A stretch of 64,000 nucleotides of DNA from Pseudoflavonifractor sp. MSJ-37 (GCF_018917965.1 NZ_JAHLPP010000003.1:181546-245545), one strand, 5' to 3'. Positions 28,537 to 38,837 are shown, counted from the stretch's first letter. Made by a program: numbers and translations. Notes: generated from the letters alone by a model not told the origin.

Positions 28537-30072
28537 TCATCCCACAGCGGCGGGGGCGTCGTCCCGGCGCTGGCCGCCCATCATGAGGCCCATCTCTTCC
28601 ACGGTGACTTTCTTGGGATCGACGATGCCCATGATCTCGCCCTCATACATGACGGCTACCCGGTCGGAGAGCTTCATGACCTCATCCAGCTCGGTGGACA
28701 CCAGCAGGACGGCACGGCCCTCGTCCCGCTCCTGCATGATGCGGCGGTGGATGTACTCGATCGCGCCCACGTCTACGCCGCGGGTGGGGTGCATGGCGAT
28801 GAGCAGACCGGGCTGGCGGCTGATCTCCCGGGCGATGATGACCTTCTGCTGGTTGCCACCGGAGAGGTTCTGCGCCAGCTCATAGCGGCTGGGGGCCTTC
28901 ACCTGGAAGTCCTTCAGGAGCCGGTCGCTGTACTCATTGATGTACTTCCAGTCCAGCATCATGCCCTTGCCGAATTCAGGCTGATAGTAGTCCTGGAGGA
29001 TCAGGTTCTCCGACAGGTTCATGCTCAGGACCAGGCCGCTCTTCTGGCGGTCCTGAGGAACATGGGAGACGCCCTTCTTCATGATCTCGCGGGTGGAGCT
29101 CCTGGCCAGATCCAGGTCCTTGTAGACGGCGGTGCCGGCGGTGGCCTTGCGCAGACCGGTGAGGCACTCGACCAGCTCGCTCTGTCCGTTGCCATCCACG
29201 CCGGCGATGCCGAAGATCTCGCCCTTGTGGACCTCGAAGCTGATGTCGTTGAGGAGCCGGCTGCCGGAGGGGGTGCCCAGGGTCAGATGGGACACGGTGA
29301 GCATGGCCTTGGACTGGTCGGTCTCATGGCGGGTGACGGTCATGTCCACATCACGGCCCACCATGAGGCGGGCCAGCTCGTTGACAGTGATGGACTCGTC
29401 ATTGGCCACGGTCTGGACGCTCCGGCCGGAGCGGAGGACCGTGATCCGGTCGCTGATTTCCTTGACCTCGTTGAGCTTGTGGCTGATGAAGATGACGGTG
29501 TAGCCGCTTCCGGTGAGCTTGCGGACCATGTGGAAGAGCTCTTCCGTCTCCTGCGGGGTGAGGACGGCGGTGGGCTCGTCCAGGATCAAGATCTTGGCGC
29601 CCCGGAACAGAGCCTTGATGATCTCGGCCCGCTGGCAGGCGCCCACAGACAGGTCCTCTACCTTGGCCATGGGGTCCAGGTCCATGTTGTACTCCTTGGC
29701 CAGGGCGGAGAGCTGCTTGGCCGCGCCGTCCAGGTCCAGCTTCAGAGGGCTCTTGGACTCGGCGCCGATCAGGCAGTTCTCCACCACCGTCAGGGTGGGG
29801 ATCAGCATGAAGTGCTGATGGACCATGCCGATGCCGTGGGCCATGGCGTCCTTGGCGGAGGAGAAGCGGACCTGCTTTCCCTCCAGCCAGATCTCGCCGG
29901 AGGTGGGGTGATAGAGGCCGCAGAGGATGTTCATCAGGGTGGACTTGCCGGCGCCGTTCTCGCCCAGGAGGGTGTGGACTTCACCTTTGGCCACGGAGAG
30001 GTCCACGTCGCTGTTGGCCAGCACACCGGGGAACTGCTTGGTGATGTGCTTCATTTCCAGGATCATAGACAT
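28537..30072 (-). CDS. ABC transporter ATP-binding protein, nucleoside/BMP-type (two nucleotide-binding domains)
   Basis: A 511-residue fused double ATPase energising the importer encoded with it. Domain 1: Walker A GENGAGKST, signature LSVGACQRAEI (the common pattern is LSVGxQQRVEI), Walker B LILDEPTAVLTP. Domain 2 has the usual degenerate Walker A GVDGNGQSE and signature LSGGNQQKV. Start at 30072 after GGAGG. Fourth gene of the bmp-permease-permease-ATPase operon (bmp, two permeases, ATPase). Confidence 0.94.
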   Translation of the reverse strand: MSMILEMKHITKQFPGVLANSDVDLSVAKGEVHTLLGENGAGKSTLMNILCGLYHPTSGEIWLEGKQVRFSSAKDAMAHGIGMVHQHFMLIPTLTVVENCLIGAESKSPLKLDLDGAAKQLSALAKEYNMDLDPMAKVEDLSVGACQRAEIIKALFRGAKILILDEPTAVLTPQETEELFHMVRKLTGSGYTVIFISHKLNEVKEISDRITVLRSGRSVQTVANDESITVNELARLMVGRDVDMTVTRHETDQSKAMLTVSHLTLGTPSGSRLLNDISFEVHKGEIFGIAGVDGNGQSELVECLTGLRKATAGTAVYKDLDLARSSTREIMKKGVSHVPQDRQKSGLVLSMNLSENLILQDYYQPEFGKGMMLDWKYINEYSDRLLKDFQVKAPSRYELAQNLSGGNQQKVIIAREISRQPGLLIAMHPTRGVDVGAIEYIHRRIMQERDEGRAVLLVSTELDEVMKLSDRVAVMYEGEIMGIVDPKKVTVEEMGLMMGGQRRDDAPAAVG

Positions 30073-30085
30073 ACTGCGCGCCTCC

Positions 30086-31012
30086 TTAGCCTTTCTTGTA
30101 GGGCTTGCCGGCGGCCGCGGGAGGAGTGACCTTGCCGACAAAGCCAGCCAGCGCCACGATGGTCAGCAGATAGGGGATCATGGTGACGATGTTGTAGGGG
30201 ATGGTGGAGCCGATGGAGGGCAGCAGGTTGGCCACAGCCAGGCCCAGCGCGAAGAGCATGGTCGCCAGCATGACGCCGGTGGGCTTGTACTTGCCGAAGA
30301 TGACGGCGGCCAGAGCGATGAAGCCGCGGTTGGCCGTCATGCTCTCCTGGAAGGAGTTCAGCAGGCCGGTGGAGAGGAACGCGCCGCCCATGCCCATGAG
30401 CATACAGCCCACGATCGCGGCCCCGTAGCGCATCTTGTAGACGTCGATGCCCAGAGTGTCTGCGGCACGGGGGTTCTCGCCCACGGAGCGCAGGTCCAGG
30501 CCGATGGGGGTGCGGAACAGGAAGTAGGAGACCACCGGCACCAGCAGGAAGGCGATGTATACCACCGGCATCTGGGCGAACAGGGCCTGCCCGATCACGG
30601 GGATGTCCTGGAGGCCGGGGATGGAGATCTTGGCGAAGGCGTACTCCTTCACGGAGATGAAGTCCATGCCGAAGAGCATCCGGTTCAGCACGGTGCTGAT
30701 GCCGGTGCCCAGAGTGTTGAGGGCCACGCCGACCACGATCTGGTTGGCCCGGAGGGAGACGGTCAGGAAGGCGAAGAACGCGCCCAGCAGACCGGCCACC
30801 GCCATGGCGCACAGCATGCCCAGCCACACATTGTGGGTGTAGTAGGTGCCGGCTACGGCGATGAAGGTGGAGATGAGCATGATGCCTTCACAGCCGATGT
30901 TGATGAGGCCGGAACGGTTCATGATGAGTAGCCCCAGCGCGGAGAGCAGGATGGGAGTTGCCATGCGGAGATCGGAGGTGAGCAGGCCCCCGAGGATATC
31001 GATCGCATTCAT
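30086..31012 (-). CDS. ABC transporter permease, nucleoside/BMP-type (YufQ/NupQ-like)
   Basis: A 308-residue membrane protein with eight to nine hydrophobic spans and the family block NRSGLINIGCEGIMLI. It pairs with the permease upstream, whose stop overlaps its ATG (ATGA). Confidence 0.92.
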   Translation of the reverse strand: MNAIDILGGLLTSDLRMATPILLSALGLLIMNRSGLINIGCEGIMLISTFIAVAGTYYTHNVWLGMLCAMAVAGLLGAFFAFLTVSLRANQIVVGVALNTLGTGISTVLNRMLFGMDFISVKEYAFAKISIPGLQDIPVIGQALFAQMPVVYIAFLLVPVVSYFLFRTPIGLDLRSVGENPRAADTLGIDVYKMRYGAAIVGCMLMGMGGAFLSTGLLNSFQESMTANRGFIALAAVIFGKYKPTGVMLATMLFALGLAVANLLPSIGSTIPYNIVTMIPYLLTIVALAGFVGKVTPPAAAGKPYKKG

Positions 31013-32115
31013 TGAGAGACCCCTCCTTCTTGCACGTTCTGCCGCTTGGCGGCCTTTTTGCGCTTGAAGCCGCCCTCACGCAGGAAGCCAGTGGCGACCA
31101 CCATGAGGATGACGACAGCCTGGATCACAGAGATGATGGCCACGGGCACGCCGGTGGCACGCTGCATGGAGTTGCCGCCCGCCCGGAGGATGCCGAACAG
31201 GAAGGCGCCGGCCACGATGCCGGGGGCGGTATTAGCGCCGATCAGAGAGACGGCGATGCCGTCGAAGCCGTAGCCCGGGGAGACGCTGGGGAAGAGCCGG
31301 CCCTGGACGCCCATGACCTCGGTGGCGCCCGCCAGACCGGACAGACCGCCGGCGATCAGCATGACCAGGATGATGTTGCGGCCGGTATTGATGCCGGAGT
31401 AGATGGCGGCGTTGGGGTTCTGGCCGGACACCCGGATCTCATAGCCCTTCTTGCTCTTCCACAGGAAGAGGTAGAACAGGACCACGAAGAGCAGGGCGAT
31501 GAGGATGCCCAGATGGGCCCGGGTCCCTTTCAGGATGATGGGGAGGGACGCGCTGTCCAGCAGGGGGGAGCTCTGGGCGTCGTCTCCCGGGGGCTCGGTG
31601 ATGGGGCCGTTGACCATGTACTGGACCAGGTTGGTGGCCACGGTGTTGAGCATGACGGTGGTGATGATCTCGTTGGCGCCGAAGCGGACCTTCAGAACGC
31701 CCACGATGCCGCCCCAGATGGCGCCACCCAAGAAGCCGGCCAGCATGGTCAGGGGCAGATGGACGATCATGGGGAGGCCGGGGATGTACACGCCGGCGAT
31801 GGTGGCGGTGAGGGCGCCCACGTAGAGCTGGCCCTCCATGCCGATGTTGGTCAGGCCGCAACGGTTGGCCAGCGCATAGCTCATACCGGTGAAGAGCAGG
31901 GGAGTCATCTTGACCAGCGTCTCAGCGATGGCGTTCTTGCTGCCCAGAGCGCCGGAGAGCATCTTGCTCATGGCCTTCATGGGATCCACGCCCATGGCGG
32001 CGATGACCAGCATGCTGATGATCAGGGCCACGACCACGGCCATCAGAGAGACCGAGATCTGCCGGGCGGCGGAAGACATATTGCTGCGGAATTTGATCCT
32101 GTCAAATTTCTGCAT
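31009..32115 (-). CDS. ABC transporter permease, nucleoside/BMP-type (YufP/NupP-like)
   Basis: A 368-residue permease with the matching block NRCGLTNIGMEGQLYVGAL. The start at 32115 follows GAGAGG; the open frame continues 29 codons upstream through the attenuator structure and is not coding. It is separated from the bmp gene by a stem-loop that could lower its expression relative to the binding protein. Confidence 0.92.
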   Translation of the reverse strand: MQKFDRIKFRSNMSSAARQISVSLMAVVVALIISMLVIAAMGVDPMKAMSKMLSGALGSKNAIAETLVKMTPLLFTGMSYALANRCGLTNIGMEGQLYVGALTATIAGVYIPGLPMIVHLPLTMLAGFLGGAIWGGIVGVLKVRFGANEIITTVMLNTVATNLVQYMVNGPITEPPGDDAQSSPLLDSASLPIILKGTRAHLGILIALLFVVLFYLFLWKSKKGYEIRVSGQNPNAAIYSGINTGRNIILVMLIAGGLSGLAGATEVMGVQGRLFPSVSPGYGFDGIAVSLIGANTAPGIVAGAFLFGILRAGGNSMQRATGVPVAIISVIQAVVILMVVATGFLREGGFKRKKAAKRQNVQEGGVSQ

Positions 32116-32139
32116 GATATTACCTCTCTCGTCTGATAA

Positions 32140-32238
32140 AAGGGGGCTGCCGCACCGAGAAGATCCGGCGCATGTTGCGGCGAAGGCCGCCTTGGCCTCC
32201 ATCGGCCATGCGCGATGATGTTCCGAGTGCGGCAGCCC
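32140..32238 (-). terminator. Stem-loop attenuator between bmp and its permease genes
   Basis: A perfect 12-bp inverted repeat (32144-32155 with 32227-32238) encloses about 70 bases containing an inner GCGCATG/CATGCGC stem. On the minus strand it is followed by CTTTTATC. Probably partial termination or a mRNA-stabilising 3' structure that keeps binding protein in excess. Confidence 0.6.
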
Positions 32239-32253
32239 GCGTTTGTCCTTGCT

Positions 32254-33294
32254 TTAGTAGTCCAGCTCGCCCTTGTCCAGAGCGGCGAACAGGTCGTCCA
32301 TCTTCTGCTTCACATCGGGCAGCTTCTCGTCCCAGCCGTGCCAGTCGGAGAACTTGGTGCCGCCGTCTTTCAGGCCGTAGGAGTAGACCCTGGCCTCGAA
32401 GGTGCCGTTGGCGATCTCCTGGAACACGTTGTCGAACATGCTCTGGAAGTCGCGCAGGACGCTGACGATCACGGCGTCAGGGGCCTGACTGTACTGGTCG
32501 GCGTTGTAGCCGATGGCGTAGACGCCGGCCTCTTCCGCGGCCTGGATGACGCCCAGACCGGCGTTGTTGGCGCTGGCGCACAGGACGTCGAAGCCCTGAT
32601 TGGTGTAGCCGAGGGCCACTTCCTTGGCCTTGTCCGCATCCGTCGTGGTGCCGATATAGGCGGTCTCCACAGTGATGTCGGGATCGATGTACTTGGCGCC
32701 GGGCTCGAACATATCGACCAGCTCCGCGATGGAGGGGGTGTCCTCGCCGCCCAGCATGACGATCTTCTTCGTCTTGGAGGCGGCCGCCGCCACAGCTCCG
32801 GCCAGGAAGCCGGAGTTCACCGGGCCGACGCCGGCCACGTTGGGCTCCTGGGGGCTGTCGGCGCCCGCGTAGGAGATGACGAACTTGGAGTCGGGATAGT
32901 CAGGGGCCACCGCGTGGACGGCGTCCACGAACTGGGAGCCGTGGCCCACGATCATGTCGTAGCCGTCCTGGGCATAGCCCCGGAGGAACTCCTCCATATC
33001 GGAGGCGGCCACGCTCTCGGAGTAGGCCAGATCTTCCTTCAGACCGTATTTGTCATGGATGGCGGTCAGAGCGTTGTACGCGGTGGCGTTCCAGCCGTTG
33101 TCGTTGGCCGGGCCCGCCAGGAGCACCGCGATCTTCATGTCGGAATAGTCCTTGCCGCCGCTCTCGCTGGTCCCGCTGGCCGCGGGGGCATCGGAACTGC
33201 CGCCGGAACTGCCGGAACCGCCGCCGCAGGCAGAGAGTCCCAGAGACAGGGTCATGGAAGTTGCCAATGCCAGAGCCAACCATTTCTTTTTCAT
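32254..33294 (-). CDS. BMP family nucleoside-binding lipoprotein
   Basis: A 346-residue surface lipoprotein: signal peptide, lipobox LSAC (Cys about residue 23), a Gly/Ser-rich linker, then the Bmp/Med fold with MKIAVLLAGPANDNGWNATAYN and GVGPVNSGFLAGA. The family binds nucleosides. First gene of the importer operon, with a strong promoter at 33499-33526 and a long leader. Confidence 0.95.
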   Translation of the reverse strand: MKKKWLALALATSMTLSLGLSACGGGSGSSGGSSDAPAASGTSESGGKDYSDMKIAVLLAGPANDNGWNATAYNALTAIHDKYGLKEDLAYSESVAASDMEEFLRGYAQDGYDMIVGHGSQFVDAVHAVAPDYPDSKFVISYAGADSPQEPNVAGVGPVNSGFLAGAVAAAASKTKKIVMLGGEDTPSIAELVDMFEPGAKYIDPDITVETAYIGTTTDADKAKEVALGYTNQGFDVLCASANNAGLGVIQAAEEAGVYAIGYNADQYSQAPDAVIVSVLRDFQSMFDNVFQEIANGTFEARVYSYGLKDGGTKFSDWHGWDEKLPDVKQKMDDLFAALDKGELDY

Positions 33295-33498
33295 CGTTAC
33301 GATCCTCCTGATTCTGATTTAACGTCGGGTGGGGATGCTCTTTCGACGCCGGATATTGCCGGGATGTACGACCCCGACTGGGGCCGTATCGAGGAGTGGG
33401 AGACAGGGGGCCAGTCCTGCCTGCCGCGCTCCGCTGTGTGCGGGTCCGCCCCGGTGAGGCGACTCCTAAGATCGGACCGGTCGTTAGGTCTTATATTG
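33295..33498 (-). promoter_or_regulatory. Long structured 5' leader of the nucleoside importer operon
   Basis: About 195 transcribed bases separate the predicted start of transcription from the bmp ATG. The stretch is GC-rich with several short stems (for example GTCGCCTCACCGGGGCGGAC). I could not assign it to a riboswitch class. Confidence 0.35.
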
Positions 33499-33526
33499 AT
33501 TATAGCTCTCCTTATGCCGATGTCAA
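33499..33526 (-). promoter_or_regulatory. Strong sigma-A promoter of the nucleoside importer operon
   Basis: Perfect TTGACA (33521-33526), 16-base spacer, perfect TATAAT (33499-33504) on the minus strand. Confidence 0.8.
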
Positions 33527-33915
33527 GAGAGAGTTGTACAAAATAGATAGTTTTAAAAAACGATACAGGGAGATATTGGGACATTGTGACATATCACTTT
33601 CTTGTGTTAAATCGTGAATGATGGAGGGACATCTGAGTTGAAATGGTGGAAAAAGCACAGAAAAAGTTCTGGAAAAAGTATTTATAACAATTTTAGACAT
33701 ACGATATGGCGAAAAATGTTCATCATTCAGAAACGGGACAGAAGAGAGAGAAAATAGACTGGATCCACAGAATGTGGATGAGCTGGACAGAAAGACCATC
33801 TGTAAAAAATAATGATCCAGGGCTCGATATCCGCACGCGATCATGCTATTATGACGATAGACGGATCGGAAAACGACCAGCCGCAACGGCTGGAGAACGA
33901 TGGAGGAGGATAACT
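33527..33915. other. Divergent intergenic region upstream of the alcohol dehydrogenase
   Basis: About 390 AT-rich bases with no credible gene. A TATTAT box near 33845 could serve the dehydrogenase, but no matching -35 is clear. A frame open in phase with the dehydrogenase (from 33706) has no ribosome site and is not counted. Confidence 0.4.
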
Positions 33916-35085
33916 ATGCTGGGAAATTTTTCATACCATACGCCTACGAAGCTCTATTTCGGAGCGGGCTCTGTGGATGGCCTGGAGGAAGAGCTGTCCC
34001 GCTATGGGAAGAACGTGGTCCTGATCTACGGCGGCGGTTCCATCAAAAAGAACGGGATCTACGACAGTGTGATAGAGCGGCTGGAGAAGAGCGGCAAGGC
34101 CGTGGCAGAGATCTCCGGCGTGATGCCGAATCCGACCAAGGACAAGCTCTATGAGGGCCTGGAGACCGCGCGGGCTCATCAGGCCGACCTTCTGCTGGCT
34201 GTGGGCGGCGGCTCGGTGTGTGACTACGCGAAGGCCCTGTCGGTGTCGGTCCACTGCGGGGAGGACCCTTGGGAGAAGTACTATGTCCGATTCGAGGAGC
34301 CCGACGTGCCAGTGGTCCCGGTGGGCTGTGTGCTGACCATGGTGGGCACCGGGTCCGAGATGAACGCCGGCGCCGTCATGACGGACACGGAGCACAGGCA
34401 GAAGCTGTGCCACGTGTTCGCCAGCTCCGACGTGATGCCCAAGTTCACGGTGCTGGACCCCACCTATACGCTGACTCTGCCCCGGTATCAGATGGTGTCC
34501 GGCATCTATGACATCTTCAACCACATCTGCGAGCAGTATTTCTCCGGCACGGACGACAACACCAGCGACTACATCAGCGAGGGGCTCATGCGCTCGGTGA
34601 TCCACTCCAGCCGGATCGCGGTGGCGGATCCGCAGGACTATGAGGCCCGGAGCAATCTCATGTGGACGGCCACCTGGGCGCTGAACACCCTGATCTCCCG
34701 GGGAAAGAGCGGCGACTGGTCGGTCCATATGCTGGGCCACGCGGTGGGCGGATACACCGGAGCGACTCACGGCATGGCACTGGCCGCTGTATCGCTGGCC
34801 TACTACCGGCATATCCTGCCCTATGGACTGGAGAAGTTCAAGCGCTTCGCCGTCAACGTCTGGGACGTGGACCCGGCGGGAAAGACCGAGGAGCAGACCG
34901 CGCTGGCAGGCCTCTCTGCCATGGAACACTGGATGCGTGAGATCGGCGTGGTGATGCACCTGACCGATCTGGGCGTCACTGGGGAGATGCTGGAGGGCAT
35001 CGCCGACGTGGCGGTCCCCACTCCCGGCGGCTATAAGACCCTGAGCCGGGATGAGATCATCACGGTGCTTCGGGAGAGCTTGTGA
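33916..35085 (+). CDS. Iron-containing alcohol dehydrogenase (butanol dehydrogenase BdhA/YugJ type)
   Basis: A 389-residue group III alcohol dehydrogenase using NAD(P)H to reduce aldehydes during fermentation. The nucleotide site VLIYGGGSIKKNG, the VGGGSVCD motif and metal ligands in YDIFNHICEQYF, HMLGHAVGGYTGATHG are visible. GGAGGAGGA lies just before the ATG at 33916. Confidence 0.95.
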   Translation: MLGNFSYHTPTKLYFGAGSVDGLEEELSRYGKNVVLIYGGGSIKKNGIYDSVIERLEKSGKAVAEISGVMPNPTKDKLYEGLETARAHQADLLLAVGGGSVCDYAKALSVSVHCGEDPWEKYYVRFEEPDVPVVPVGCVLTMVGTGSEMNAGAVMTDTEHRQKLCHVFASSDVMPKFTVLDPTYTLTLPRYQMVSGIYDIFNHICEQYFSGTDDNTSDYISEGLMRSVIHSSRIAVADPQDYEARSNLMWTATWALNTLISRGKSGDWSVHMLGHAVGGYTGATHGMALAAVSLAYYRHILPYGLEKFKRFAVNVWDVDPAGKTEEQTALAGLSAMEHWMREIGVVMHLTDLGVTGEMLEGIADVAVPTPGGYKTLSRDEIITVLRESL

Positions 35086-35259
35086 GCAAAGTCCCGCGGA
35101 GATGAGGCCGCGCATGGATACTTCCGGATTGCCATCTGGAGCGGACTATGTTATGATGATATCGACATAAAAACAGAAGGACGCTCATCTGCCGCCCGTG
35201 GCCAGGTGAGCGTCCCTCTGACGTTTGAGCCGGTCCTGGGACCGGCCGGGAGGGATATC

Positions 35260-36639
35260 ATGAGCACAGAGACGGCCGGGAGGCCCAAGACCGCCCTCAT
35301 GACCGAGGGGAACATCTGGAAGACCCTGTTCTTCTTCTCAGTGCCGCTGATCCTGGGCAATCTGCTCCAGCAGATGTACAACACGGCGGACTCCATCATC
35401 GTGGGCAACTGCGTAGGGAGCATCGCCCTGGCGGCGGTGGGGTCCGGCACCTCGCTGATCTACCTGCTGATCGCGTTCAGCCAGGGCGCCGCCGTGGGCG
35501 CGGGCGTGATCGTGGCCCAGCATCTGGGCTCCGGGGACCGGAAGGGGGTCCAGTCGGCGGTCCATACGGCGCTGGCGCTGGCGGCGGTGCTGGGCCTGCT
35601 CCTGACGGCGGGCGGCATCGCGTTCAGCCGGCCCCTGTTGGAGAAGATGGGGTCTCCGGACGAGGTGCTCCCTCAGGCGGCCCGGTACCTCCAGCTTTAT
35701 TCCGGCGGGATGCTCTTCAACGTGGTCTACAACATGGCGGCCGGCATCCTGAACGCGGCGGGGAACTCCCGGCGGTCCCTGCTCTATCTGGCCGCGGCGG
35801 CGGTGACCAACATCGTGCTGGACCTGATCCTGATCGCTGGACTGGGCATGGGCGTGGAGGGTGCGGCCATCGCCACTGATGTGAGCCAGGCGGTGTCCTG
35901 TGTGCTGGCCCTGCGGTTCCTGACGCGGGTCGATGCGGATTACCGGGTGGAGCTCCGGCAGCTCCGGCTGGAGCGGCGGATGGCTCTGCGGATCATCACG
36001 ATCGGACTGCCCACCGGCATCCAGAACATGGTCATCTCCTTCTCCAATATCCTGGTGCAGGCCAGTGTGAACGGCTACGGGGCCTCGGCGATCGCCGGGT
36101 TCAGCGCCTATCTGAAAGTAGACGGCTTCAACATCCTGCCTATCATGAGCTTCAGCATGGCGGCCACCACCTTCGTAGGCCAGAACTACGGCGCGGGCCG
36201 TCTGGACCGGGTGAAGAAGGGAATGTGGGTGACGCTGGCCATGGGCATCCTCTACACGGCCTGCACCGGTGTCCTGCTGGTCCTTTTCGACCGGCAGATC
36301 ATCGGGCTCTTCGTCCATGACGAGGCCGTCATCGACTGCGGCGCCCTGGCGATCCACTATTTCTGCCCGTTCTACTTCATCCTGAGCATCCTCCACGGAC
36401 TGGCCGGCACGGTCCGGGGGACGGGGCGGACCATCCCGCCTATGCTGGTCCTGCTGTTCTCCCTGTGCCTGTTCCGGGTGGCCTGGATCGAATTGGTCCT
36501 GCCCCGTTCCTTCCAGACCATCGACGGGATCTTCCTGCTCTATCCGGTGTCCTGGGCCGTGGGCGCGGTGCTCATGGTCCTGTACGCTTGGAAAGGGAAG
36601 TGGCTGGACGACCTCCATGCCGCGGCGGGAGCGAACTGA
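35260..36639 (+). CDS. MATE family efflux transporter
   Basis: A 459-residue exporter with twelve hydrophobic spans and the family start LFFFSVPLILGNLLQQMYNTAD. It exchanges cations for drugs or metabolites at the membrane. GGGAGG precedes the ATG at 35260; the 18 extra upstream codons include a 13-bp hairpin (about 35181-35217) that belongs to the leader. Confidence 0.93.
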   Translation: MSTETAGRPKTALMTEGNIWKTLFFFSVPLILGNLLQQMYNTADSIIVGNCVGSIALAAVGSGTSLIYLLIAFSQGAAVGAGVIVAQHLGSGDRKGVQSAVHTALALAAVLGLLLTAGGIAFSRPLLEKMGSPDEVLPQAARYLQLYSGGMLFNVVYNMAAGILNAAGNSRRSLLYLAAAAVTNIVLDLILIAGLGMGVEGAAIATDVSQAVSCVLALRFLTRVDADYRVELRQLRLERRMALRIITIGLPTGIQNMVISFSNILVQASVNGYGASAIAGFSAYLKVDGFNILPIMSFSMAATTFVGQNYGAGRLDRVKKGMWVTLAMGILYTACTGVLLVLFDRQIIGLFVHDEAVIDCGALAIHYFCPFYFILSILHGLAGTVRGTGRTIPPMLVLLFSLCLFRVAWIELVLPRSFQTIDGIFLLYPVSWAVGAVLMVLYAWKGKWLDDLHAAAGAN

Positions 36640-36654
36640 ACATTCGGCCCGATG

Positions 36655-36700
36655 AGCCGCCAGAGACTGTTCGGTCTCCGGCGGCTTTCGTTGTTTTTCC
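36655..36700 (+). terminator. Terminator of the MATE gene
   Basis: A 13-bp stem with one mismatch (AGCCGCCAGAGAC with GTCTCCGGCGGCT), followed by TTTCGTTGTTTTT. Confidence 0.8.
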
Positions 36701-36702
36701 AA

Positions 36703-36731
36703 CTGACAGACGGAGGAGAGGGCAGTATACT
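36703..36731 (+). promoter_or_regulatory. Sigma-A promoter of hcp
   Basis: CTGACA (36703-36708), 17-base spacer, TATACT (36726-36731); transcription would start about 50 bases before the hcp ATG. Confidence 0.65.
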
Positions 36732-36792
36732 GATGACACACGCAGGGGAGACTACTGCTGAGATGACTGTTTGGAAAAGGAGCGTCCACACC

Positions 36793-38424
36793 ATGGAAAA
36801 CAAGATGTTCTGCTATCAGTGTCAGGAGACCGCCGGCTGTACCGGCTGTACGCAAGGGGGCGTCTGCGGCAAGCATCCCCATACCGCCAAGCTTCAGGAT
36901 CTGCTGATGTACACGGCCCGGGGCTTGAGCGAGATCACCACCCGCCTGCGGGCGGAGGGGAGGCCGGTAGACCACGCGGTGGACCAGCTCATCACGGACG
37001 ATCTGTTCACCACCATCACCAACGCCAATTTCGACGACGCCTCCATCACGGACCGGATCGTCCAGACGGCTGAGACTGCCCGTCGTCTGCGGGCAGAGCT
37101 GTCCTGTCAGGAAGGACTGTCTGAGGCGGCTCTTTGGGAGCCCTCCGGCGATCTGGAGGAGAAGGCGGCTCAGGTGGGCGTTCTGGCCACAGCGGACGAG
37201 GACATCCGGAGCCTGCGGGAGCTCATCACCTACGGCCTGAAGGGGATGGCGGCCTATGCCCATCATGTGGACGCCTACGGCAAGTCCGTGCCCGAGGTGG
37301 ATGCCTTCCTCCAGTCCGCTCTGGCCAGGACCCGGGACGACCGGCTGAGCTTCGACGATCTGGCAGCTCTGACGCTGGAGACGGGCAGATATGGCGTGCG
37401 GGTCATGGCGGCTCTGGACGAGGCCAACACCTCCGCTTATGGACAGCCGGAGATCACCAAAGTGGACATCGGTGTCCGGGAAGCCCCCGGCATCCTGGTA
37501 TCCGGCCACGATCTCCACGACCTGGAGATGCTGCTGGAGCAGACTCAGGGCACCGGCGTAGACGTGTATACCCACTCGGAGATGCTGCCCGCCCACTCCT
37601 ATCCAGGCCTGAAGAAATATCCGAACCTGGTGGGCAACTATGGCGGAGCCTGGTGGGAGCAGAAGGAGCAGTTCGAGGCGTTCCACGGTCCCATCCTGCT
37701 GACCACCAACTGTCTGGTGCCGCCGAAGCAGAGCTATAAGGACCGGGTGTACACCACCGGAGCGGTAGGTTTCACCGGCTGTCCCCACATCGAGGAGGAT
37801 GCGCGTGGCCATAAGGACTTTTCCGCTCTGATCGCCCACGCCAAGCGGTGCGCGCCGCCTGCGGAGCTGGAGCGGGGGAGCATCGTGGGTGGCTTCGCCC
37901 ACGGTCAGGTCATGGCGCTGGCCGGCCAGATCGTAGAGGCCGTCAAGTCCGGCGCGATCCGCAAATTCGTAGTCATGGCGGGCTGCGACGGCCGGGCCAG
38001 GAGCCGGGAGTACTACACGCGCTTCGCAGAGGCCCTTCCCAAGGATACGGTGATCTTGACGGCGGGCTGTGCCAAGTACCGCTACAATAAGCTGGATCTG
38101 GGGGACATCGGCGGCATCCCCCGGGTGCTGGACGCGGGCCAGTGCAACGACTCCTACTCCCTGGCGGTGATCGCCATGGAGCTCCAGAAGGCCTTTGGCC
38201 TGGAGGATATCAACGACCTGCCCATCGTCTACAACATCGCGTGGTATGAGCAGAAGGCGGTGATCGTCCTGCTGGCCCTGCTGTCTTTGGGAGTCAAAAA
38301 CATCCATCTGGGCCCCACGCTCCCAGCGTTCCTGAGCCCTAACGCAGCCAAGCTGCTGACAGACACCTTCGGCATCGCCGGGATCTCCACGGTAGAGGAG
38401 GACTTGGAGGCGCTGATCGGCTGA
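36793..38424 (+). CDS. hcp: Hydroxylamine reductase / hybrid cluster protein
   Basis: A 543-residue cytoplasmic Fe-S enzyme that reduces hydroxylamine and, in vivo, probably nitric oxide. The N-terminal cluster ligands are C7, C10, C19 and C25; the hybrid-cluster ligands lie further on in [16 protein letters not shown] and [16 protein letters not shown] precedes the ATG at 36793. It is a single gene with its own promoter. An hcr reductase partner is absent, as usual in anaerobes. Confidence 0.96.
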   Translation: MENKMFCYQCQETAGCTGCTQGGVCGKHPHTAKLQDLLMYTARGLSEITTRLRAEGRPVDHAVDQLITDDLFTTITNANFDDASITDRIVQTAETARRLRAELSCQEGLSEAALWEPSGDLEEKAAQVGVLATADEDIRSLRELITYGLKGMAAYAHHVDAYGKSVPEVDAFLQSALARTRDDRLSFDDLAALTLETGRYGVRVMAALDEANTSAYGQPEITKVDIGVREAPGILVSGHDLHDLEMLLEQTQGTGVDVYTHSEMLPAHSYPGLKKYPNLVGNYGGAWWEQKEQFEAFHGPILLTTNCLVPPKQSYKDRVYTTGAVGFTGCPHIEEDARGHKDFSALIAHAKRCAPPAELERGSIVGGFAHGQVMALAGQIVEAVKSGAIRKFVVMAGCDGRARSREYYTRFAEALPKDTVILTAGCAKYRYNKLDLGDIGGIPRVLDAGQCNDSYSLAVIAMELQKAFGLEDINDLPIVYNIAWYEQKAVIVLLALLSLGVKNIHLGPTLPAFLSPNAAKLLTDTFGIAGISTVEEDLEALIG

Positions 38425-38449
38425 TTTGGGTCTGTAAAAATAGGATAGA

Positions 38450-38654
38450 GCGATATCAGTTTTGAAAGTGCGCTGACAACATCAGAGGCGGACTTTTTAT
38501 GGAGCCTCGCGACGATGTGATAGCGGGTCTTTCGCTCGACGAGGGCAAGGATGGTCTCATCCTTGCCCTTTCGTTTTCCTATCACACAGTCCATCTCCCG
38601 ATGTCCTGGCTCAGAGCGATCGGCAATATACTGTATGATAGGAGGGCTGTTAAG
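38450..38654 (-). pseudogene. IS30-family transposase remnant
   Basis: A minus-strand frame reads GHREMDCVIGKRKGKDET, then LALVERKTRYHIV and SASDVVSAL, the core of an IS30-type DDE transposase around the first catalytic Asp. Both ends are missing: it runs out within about 65 codons and there is no start or helix-turn-helix region. It is the last trace of an insertion sequence between hcp and the tRNA gene. Confidence 0.7.
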
Positions 38655-38808
38655 GACACAGAGCAGCGTCCAGAGTAGTCATTTGGGCAGCCTGGTCCTC
38701 GACACCATATGCCTTGCCGAGATGATGAAGCTCGGTGAAGTCATACGGATCGCCGCTCTTCTTGGAGATCCCCTGCTTGTGGGCGTTCGGAAAATTTTGA
38801 AAAAGAGA

Positions 38809-38837
38809 TTGACAAACGGGAAAAGAACTGTTACAAT
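38809..38837 (+). promoter_or_regulatory. Strong sigma-A promoter upstream of tRNA-Ala
   Basis: Perfect TTGACA (38809-38814), 17-base spacer, TACAAT (38832-38837), about 150 bases before the tRNA gene and with nothing else downstream to drive. Confidence 0.7.

Noticed and set aside
35181..35217. Terminator of the alcohol dehydrogenase gene
   Set aside because: The 13-bp hairpin lies about 100 bases after the stop and has no T run; it is more likely part of the MATE leader.
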